DNA of 64,000 nt, taken from the NCBI RefSeq assembly GCF_947496725.1, contig NZ_CANMDS010000005.1:248001-312000 (forward strand), read 5' to 3'. The notes under the pieces were generated by a model. That model was not told where the DNA came from, searched no databases, and saw only the letters and a program-made list of their open reading frames with translations. The DNA is from an uncultured Dokdonia sp. (GTDB taxonomy: Bacteria; Bacteroidota; Bacteroidia; Flavobacteriales; Flavobacteriaceae). The translations under genes were made by a program, and so were the position numbers. The stretch's first letter is position 1; each line of letters starts with the position of its first letter. Of the stretch, positions 59,096 to 64,000 are shown piece after piece.

Positions 59096-61177
59096 ATGAA
59101 TAAGGAGGTATTAAAAAAAGCATTTCATAACGTAAGTACGGCGAAAGCACTCACAGAGTTATATGAAGAAAATTTTAAGGTGATATCAAAGTATGTACAC
59201 GCTACAAGCCGTGGTCACGAGGTGATACAAACCGCTATAGGGATGCAGTTGCAACCACAAGATTATGCTTTTCCTTACTACAGAGATGATAGTATGCTTC
59301 TTGCCATAGGGATGAAGCCTTATGAGTTAATGTTACAAGTGCTAGCAAAGAAGGATGATCCATTTTCGGCGGGGCGTACGTATTACTCGCACCCAAGTTT
59401 ACGAGATGATGATAAGCCTAAAATACCGCACCAGAGTAGTGCTACAGGTATGCAAGCCATACCAGCAACGGGTGTTGCAATGGGTTTTTATTATAAAGAA
59501 GGACTTTCTGAAAAGCTGTCGACTGCGCTCAATGAGACAGAAAGTGCAATTTCCAGCACAGAAGCACCTTTTGTAGTTTGCTCACTAGGAGATGCATCTG
59601 TGACTGAGGGTGAAATCGCCGAAGCCTTCCAGATGGCAGCGCTCAAGCAGTTACCTATCTTATATTTAGTACAAGATAACGGCTGGGACATCTCTGCAAA
59701 TGCTGCCGAGACCCGTGCTCAAAATGCATTTGAGTACGCACAAGGTTTTCACGGTCTTGAGGCAGTAACTATAGACGGGACAGATTTTGAAGAGAGTTAC
59801 ACGACGCTCGAGAAGGTCATTAAGACCATCAGGACAGAGCGTAGACCATTTTTAGTACACGCAAAAGTTCCCCTGCTTAATCACCATACCTCTGGCGTGC
59901 GTATGGAGTGGTACAGAGATGATTTAGAAGAGGCACAAAGCCGCGACCCGTATCCAAAAATGATTGAGCTACTACTCAATAATGGATTTGATAAAAAAGA
60001 GATTGAGGATATGACCGCTTTCGCGAAAGCGGAAGTCCAAAAAGATTTTGACAAAGCACAACAAGCCGAAGATCCCGTTCCAGCAGATTTATTTACACAC
60101 GACTTTGCTCCCACACCTATCACAGAAGAGCGTGGCGAGCGCTCTCCAAAGGATGGAGAAAAGGTAGTGATGGTAGACTGTGCATTGTTTGCCGTAGAGG
60201 AGCTTATGCGTAAACATCCAGAATGCTTGATGTATGGTCAAGATGTAGGAGGTAGACTGGGAGGTGTTTTTAGAGAAGCGGCGACACTTGCTCAAAAATT
60301 TGGTGATAATCGCGTTTTTAACACACCTATACAAGAAGCTTTTATCGTAGGGTCTACAGTAGGGATGAGCGCCGTAGGGCTTAAGCCTATCGTAGAAGTT
60401 CAATTTGCAGATTATATATGGCCAGGCCTTAATCAACTATTTACAGAGGTGTCTCGATCGTGTTACTTGAGTAATGGTAAATGGCCAGTCTCAATGATTT
60501 TGAGAGTACCTATAGGAGCTTATGGTTCTGGAGGGCCGTATCACTCATCTTCTGTTGAGAGTGTGGTGACTAATATACGTGGTCTTAAAATTGCATATCC
60601 TTCTAATGGAGCAGACCTTAAAGGACTTCTTAAGGCGGCTTACTATGATCCTAATCCAGTTGTGATTTTTGAGCACAAGGGGCTATACTGGTCTAAGGTA
60701 AAAGGAACACAAGGCGCTACATCTGTAATGCCAGATGAAGATTATGTACTTCCTTTTGGGAAAGCAAATGTGCTGCAAGAAATCTGGAAGCAAGAAGATG
60801 AAGAAACAATTTCTATCATCACTTACGGTATGGGTGTACACTGGGCTATGAATGCCAGTGCAGAATTAGGATTACAAGATAGCGTTGAGGTGGTAGATTT
60901 AAGAACATTACATCCACTAGATTATGAGACGGTATTTAAGTCTGTAAAAAAATGTGCCAAGTGTCTTGTTATAACAGAAGAGCCTTCTAATAATGGCTTT
61001 AGTAGAGGACTGCAAGGAAGTATACAAGAAGAATGTTTTCAATATCTAGATGCGCCAGTAATGCTCATAGGATCTGAAAATATGCCAGCAATACCGCTCA
61101 ATAGTGTGTTAGAACAAACGATGATACCAAGTACTGAGAAGGTAAAGAGAAAGATAGAAGAGTTAATTGCTTACTAG
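59096..61177 (+). CDS. Branched-chain 2-oxo acid dehydrogenase E1, alpha-beta fusion
   Basis: Thiamine-diphosphate enzyme of 693 residues that decarboxylates branched-chain keto-acids. The alpha part (about 1-320) has GDASVTEGEIAEAFQMAALKQ and LVQDNGWDIS (TPP-binding region); the beta part (about 345-693) has YGQDVGGRLGGVFREA, PIQEAFIVGSTVGMSAVGL and EVQFADYIWPGLNQL. Alpha and beta chains, usually separate, are joined in one polypeptide as in several Bacteroidota. The palindromic repeat at 60017-60030 is read AFAKA at about residues 308-312, in the alpha-beta connecting segment. E3 is not in the window. Confidence 0.9.
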   Translation: MNKEVLKKAFHNVSTAKALTELYEENFKVISKYVHATSRGHEVIQTAIGMQLQPQDYAFPYYRDDSMLLAIGMKPYELMLQVLAKKDDPFSAGRTYYSHPSLRDDDKPKIPHQSSATGMQAIPATGVAMGFYYKEGLSEKLSTALNETESAISSTEAPFVVCSLGDASVTEGEIAEAFQMAALKQLPILYLVQDNGWDISANAAETRAQNAFEYAQGFHGLEAVTIDGTDFEESYTTLEKVIKTIRTERRPFLVHAKVPLLNHHTSGVRMEWYRDDLEEAQSRDPYPKMIELLLNNGFDKKEIEDMTAFAKAEVQKDFDKAQQAEDPVPADLFTHDFAPTPITEERGERSPKDGEKVVMVDCALFAVEELMRKHPECLMYGQDVGGRLGGVFREAATLAQKFGDNRVFNTPIQEAFIVGSTVGMSAVGLKPIVEVQFADYIWPGLNQLFTEVSRSCYLSNGKWPVSMILRVPIGAYGSGGPYHSSSVESVVTNIRGLKIAYPSNGADLKGLLKAAYYDPNPVVIFEHKGLYWSKVKGTQGATSVMPDEDYVLPFGKANVLQEIWKQEDEETISIITYGMGVHWAMNASAELGLQDSVEVVDLRTLHPLDYETVFKSVKKCAKCLVITEEPSNNGFSRGLQGSIQEECFQYLDAPVMLIGSENMPAIPLNSVLEQTMIPSTEKVKRKIEELIAY
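60017..60030. repeat. Palindromic repeat copy 23 (in CDS, AFAKA frame)
   Basis: Exact 14-mer near the interdomain joint of the E1 fusion, read M-T-A-F-A-K-A-E. Confidence 0.95.
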
Positions 61178-61197
61178 GATGCCTAGCGTGAGTAATA

Positions 61198-61228
61198 AAA
61201 AAAGCACCCAGATGGGTGCTTTTTTTAT
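61198..61228. terminator. Terminator after E1 gene, possibly bidirectional
   Basis: GCACCCAGATGGGTGC flanked by A run left and T run right (arms 61198-61208 and 61215-61225). It can serve the plus-strand E1 gene and the convergent DUF4136 gene. Confidence 0.85.
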
Positions 61229-61248
61229 TGTTGCTATTAAAGTATGAA

Positions 61249-61815
61249 TTAGTTACCTGCAACTTGTGGTGGGTATACTTCCATAATTTCTTGTACGATG
61301 AGGTTAATGCGCTCCTCACGTTTGTTTACATCTCCGGATACGAGCGGTGCTGTACCTTGCCCTTGCCATATAAGTTGTTTCTTATTTGCATCTATAAGGT
61401 CTATGTACAATGTTCCTTGTGTAGTTCTTGAGACGGTATTGCTATTAAAGCCGTTATTCCATCCCCAAGGGCCGCCCCAGAAGCCGCCTCCCCAGCCCCA
61501 ACCACCGTTGAAGCCAAAGTTGTTTTGATATACATCCACACGCTCTTTTGCTTTTGTAAAGATGCTTACAAGCACAGCTGGGTTGCTAGATTTTGTAAAA
61601 CCTTTTGCGAGCATTTGTGCCTCTACGGCGCGTAGCACACGTTTTTTATCAAGATCAGATATCTCTGCTTTATCTATACCTGGCTTGTAGAAGGCAAATG
61701 TTTTGTAATCACTAAAGTTTGTGTCTTTGTCGTAGTCTGATGCTACGCGCACAGTGCTACAAGAAGCGAGTAATAATACGGCTCCTAGTAAGGGTAAAAG
61801 TCTTAATGCTTTCAT
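61249..61815 (-). CDS. DUF4136 lipoprotein
   Basis: Lipoprotein of 188 residues: signal MKALRLLPLLGAVLLLASC (lipid Cys near residue 19), then DUF4136 features VASDYDKDTNFSDYKTFAFY and DLDKKRVLRAVEAQMLAKGFTKSS, a Gly/Trp/Asn-rich insert (about 120-140, NGGWGWGGGFWGGPWGWNN) and a final strand part with GTLYIDLIDANKKQLIWQG. This is a common envelope lipoprotein family of unknown function in Bacteroidota. It follows the hutU gene by 11 bases on the same strand. Confidence 0.88.
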   Translation of the reverse strand: MKALRLLPLLGAVLLLASCSTVRVASDYDKDTNFSDYKTFAFYKPGIDKAEISDLDKKRVLRAVEAQMLAKGFTKSSNPAVLVSIFTKAKERVDVYQNNFGFNGGWGWGGGFWGGPWGWNNGFNSNTVSRTTQGTLYIDLIDANKKQLIWQGQGTAPLVSGDVNKREERINLIVQEIMEVYPPQVAGN

Positions 61816-61826
61816 AGTAGTTTTTT

Positions 61827-63812
61827 TTAAATGTTATTAAATAAATCTTCTTCTACAATATTTGGTATGGTGACCTTAAGATTTGGTTCGATTTCCATTG
61901 CTCTTTTTATGGCAAAAACAGCACCTTCATTACGAGCCCAACTTCTTCTTGCAATTCCGTTGTTTACATCCCAGAAAAGCATTGATTGTAAGCGTCTTTC
62001 GGCTTCCTTACTACCATCAATTACCATACCAAAACCACCATTTACAACTTCGCCCCAGCCTACACCACCACCATTGTGAATACTCACCCAGGTAGCTCCT
62101 CTAAAGCTATCACCTATTACATTGTGAATTGCCATATCTGCCGTAAAGCGACTGCCGTCATAAATATTACTCGTCTCGCGGTACGGAGAGTCTGTACCAG
62201 ATACATCGTGATGATCACGACCTAAAATAACTAATCCTATCTCGTTGCGAGCAATAGCATCGTTAAAGGCTTGTGCAATTTTTGCACGTCCCTCTGCATC
62301 TGCATATAGTATACGCGCTTGTGAGCCTACTACGAGCTTGTTTTGTTGTGCACCTTGTATCCAGGTGATGTTATCTTGTAATTGCTGTTGTATTTCTGCT
62401 GGAGCATTTACTGCTAGTTCTTCCAGAACAGCGCAGGCTATAGCATCAGTTTTTGCAAGGTCTTCTTCCTTTCCAGAAGCGCAAACCCACCTAAAGGGGC
62501 CAAAACCGTAATCAAAACACATAGGTCCCATTATGTCTTGTACATAGCTGGGGTATTTAAAGTCAATGCCATTTTCGGCGAGTACATCTGCTCCTGCACG
62601 GCTGGATTCTAGTAAAAAAGCATTTCCGTAATCAAAAAAGTAGGTGCCCTTTGCGGTGTGTGCATTTACTGCTGCGGCGTGACGACAAAGGGTGGTTTTT
62701 ACGCTTTGGCGAAAGCGCTCTACATCATTTGCCATCATATCATTTGCCTCCTCAACAGTGTATCCCATAGGGTAGTAACCACCAGCCCAAGGATTATGTA
62801 AAGAGGTCTGATCGCTACCTATATCAATCTTTATATTGTGCTCATCAAAGGCCTCCCATACTTCTACCACATTACCGTGATATGCGATGGAGACCGTCTC
62901 CTTATCAAGTTGTGCCTGCTGTACACGGGTAACGAGAGCTGTTGTGTTGTCAATTATTTCATCTACCCATCCTTGTGAGTGCCTAGTGTGTACCGCTTTT
63001 TTATTTACCTCTGCACATATAGTGATACAGCCTGCAATATTACCAGCCTTAGGTTGCGCCCCAGACATACCGCCTAGGCCAGAAGTGACAAAAATCCCTC
63101 CCTTGGGTGGTTTACCTATTTTTCTAAAGGCGTTAAGAACGGTAATTGTGGTGCCGTGTACAATGCCTTGAGGACCTATGTACATATAACTGCCAGCCGT
63201 CATCTGGCCGTACTGGGTGACGCCTAGTGCGTTGTATTTTTCCCAGTCGTCTGGCTTACTATAGTTAGGAATCATCATCCCGTTTGTGACAACTACTCTA
63301 GGTGCTTCTTTGTGAGATGGGAACAAGCCCATAGGGTGACCAGAGTACATAACCAGCGTTTGCTCATCTGTCATCTGAGCGAGGTATTGCATCGTGAGGC
63401 GATACTGAGCCCAGTTTGAAAAAACTGCTCCATTACCACCATAAGTGATAAGCTCTAGCGGGTGCTGTGCCACAGCGTGATCGAGATTGTTTTGAATCAT
63501 AAGCATAATAGCTGCCGCTTGCTTAGATTGAGCCGGATATTCTTCTATAGGTCTCGCATATATTTTATATTCTGGCGCAAAACGATACATATAAATGCGG
63601 CCATACGTTTCTAGTTCATTTTTGAATTCAGGTAATAGTGTTGCGTGATGCTGGGGTTCAAAATAGCGCAGGGCGTTTTGAAGTGCTAGTTTCTCTTCAC
63701 TAGGAGAGAGTATCTTTTTTCTTTTTGGGGCGTGGTTTATAGCTGGGTCATATTCCTTTTGTGTAGGAAGTACTGCAGGAATCCCTTCAAGTATTTGTTG
63801 TTGAAATGTCAT
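61827..63812 (-). CDS. hutU: Urocanate hydratase
   Basis: NAD-dependent enzyme of 661 residues for the second step of histidine breakdown (urocanate to imidazolone propionate). Motifs include MIQNNLDHAVAQHPLELITYGGNG, VFVTSGLGGMSGAQPKAGNIAG (NAD-binding), QTSLHNPWAGGYYP and CFDYGFGPFRWVCASG, with the active-site Cys at about residue 442. The length is that of the long Bacteroidota form. Other hut genes are not seen in the window. The site 62703-62716 carries a one-mismatch copy of the palindrome, read RFRQS instead of RFRES. Confidence 0.94.
   Translation of the reverse strand: MTFQQQILEGIPAVLPTQKEYDPAINHAPKRKKILSPSEEKLALQNALRYFEPQHHATLLPEFKNELETYGRIYMYRFAPEYKIYARPIEEYPAQSKQAAAIMLMIQNNLDHAVAQHPLELITYGGNGAVFSNWAQYRLTMQYLAQMTDEQTLVMYSGHPMGLFPSHKEAPRVVVTNGMMIPNYSKPDDWEKYNALGVTQYGQMTAGSYMYIGPQGIVHGTTITVLNAFRKIGKPPKGGIFVTSGLGGMSGAQPKAGNIAGCITICAEVNKKAVHTRHSQGWVDEIIDNTTALVTRVQQAQLDKETVSIAYHGNVVEVWEAFDEHNIKIDIGSDQTSLHNPWAGGYYPMGYTVEEANDMMANDVERFRQSVKTTLCRHAAAVNAHTAKGTYFFDYGNAFLLESSRAGADVLAENGIDFKYPSYVQDIMGPMCFDYGFGPFRWVCASGKEEDLAKTDAIACAVLEELAVNAPAEIQQQLQDNITWIQGAQQNKLVVGSQARILYADAEGRAKIAQAFNDAIARNEIGLVILGRDHHDVSGTDSPYRETSNIYDGSRFTADMAIHNVIGDSFRGATWVSIHNGGGVGWGEVVNGGFGMVIDGSKEAERRLQSMLFWDVNNGIARRSWARNEGAVFAIKRAMEIEPNLKVTIPNIVEEDLFNNI
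62703..62716. repeat. One-mismatch palindromic repeat in hutU
   Basis: GCTTTGGCGAAAGC; the single C-to-G change at 62708 breaks the central TCGCGA. Its distance from the previous exact copy is 2.7 kb, the mean period, so it may be a mutated copy. Confidence 0.7.
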
Positions 63813-63927
63813 AAGTAGTGATATTAAGTAAGTACTAGTTTAAAAACTCTTACTCACACACTATGGATAACGTATATCTACTCTATGGTAGCTTCTATAA
63901 ACACACTTACGATATAAGAGTAGCAGT

Positions 63928-63999
63928 CTATCCATTTTGAGTATTTGTCTTTTTACTATAGCCATAAGGGCAATGACGGCAGCCACTCTCACAACAGTA
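63928..63999 (-). CDS. DUF5522-like Cys-rich protein, C-terminal end only
   Basis: The minus strand from 63999 reads YCCESGCRHCPYGYSKKTNTQNG and a stop at 63928-63930; the rest lies beyond the window. The CC...C..C cluster with CRHCPYG recalls DUF5522 proteins, which may bind a metal or cluster. Only 23 residues are visible, so the call rests on this motif. Confidence 0.6.
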   Translation of the reverse strand, partial: YCCESGCRHCPYGYSKKTNTQNG

Positions 64000-64000
64000 T

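Noticed and set aside
59130-59148. Half-site TACGGCGAAAGC in the E1 gene
   Set aside because: Only one arm matches; likely chance and not counted as a repeat copy.
2613-60030. CRISPR array or insertion sequence explanation for the palindromes
   Set aside because: Copies are kilobases apart without spacers, have no target duplications or transposase, and fit inside reading frames.
2613-60030. Palindrome as a terminator or promoter element
   Set aside because: No T run follows, it occurs within coding regions and inside operons, and true terminators are present separately beside several copies.
1-64000. tRNA, rRNA or prophage/insertion sequence content
   Set aside because: I scanned the gaps by eye and saw no cloverleaf-like or ribosomal segments and no transposase or phage-like gene; all gaps except 42203-42551 are under 300 bases.

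Overview
The window looks like the chromosome of a marine member of the Flavobacteriaceae (Bacteroidota). It carries the C-terminal part of the type IX secretion/gliding translocon SprA, a RemB-like gliding protein, TonB-linked outer-membrane receptors, Bacteroidota-type promoters (TTG, 20 bases, TAnnTTTG), and compact operons with many TAATG overlaps and weak ribosome binding sites. The base composition is AT-rich. Gene content would suit Dokdonia/Krokinobacter or a relative, but I cannot fix the genus from sequence alone.

Layout. 0-8 kb: sprA end, gcvH, a VanZ-like protein, two TonB-type energy transducers, a RemB-like barrel carrying the same TonB-type domain, and a small lipoprotein. 8-15 kb: a VOC protein and a metallo-beta-lactamase-fold enzyme on the minus strand, then a cytochrome oxidase assembly/subunit cluster (heme O synthase, two subunit III proteins, subunit IV, a cysteine-free SCO-like protein, SCO1, DUF420 protein, CxxC membrane protein). 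15-20 kb: two outer-membrane receptors, one paired with a His-rich secreted protein. 20-28 kb: a MacB-type ABC efflux system with two permeases, two adaptors and a TolC protein, ending in tsaB. 28-36 kb, mostly minus strand: two MscS channels, a thioredoxin-domain lipoprotein, dodecin, a lemA-TPM-TPM operon, a MerR regulator and an M23 peptidase. 36-43 kb: alaS, a GSCFA protein, rhodanese, aromatic amino acid hydroxylase and an acidic secreted protein. 43-56 kb: a TetR regulator and a phenylacetate (paa) catabolic cluster (E, A, B, C, D, G, H, I, J, Z, F-like, Y). 56-61 kb: an Lrp-type regulator divergent from a branched-chain amino acid set (E2, aminotransferase, fused E1). 61-64 kb: a DUF4136 lipoprotein, urocanate hydratase, and the end of a DUF5522 protein. 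The right third is therefore an amino acid and aromatic catabolism district (Phe, phenylacetate, branched-chain amino acids, His).

The outstanding feature is not a gene. A perfect 14-base palindrome, GCTTTCGCGAAAGC (core TCGCGA), occurs 23 times, about once every 2.6 kb. Hand-computed spacing ranges from 1.4 to 5.0 kb, with a coefficient of variation near 0.3, far more even than random. Eleven copies are intergenic. Twelve lie inside genes, are read in all three frames (AFAKA 7, RFRES 3, LSRK 2) and never introduce a stop. This looks like a genome-wide, selected, periodic DNA mark (uptake signal, nucleoid or chromosome-organising site, or modification/repair site) whose function I do not know. 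Secondary signals are a different repeat family confined to gaps of the paa cluster, a recurrent TTAACAAAACCyTA box near four envelope genes, a probable TetR operator before paaE, and a PaaZ with an added DUF1569-like domain.
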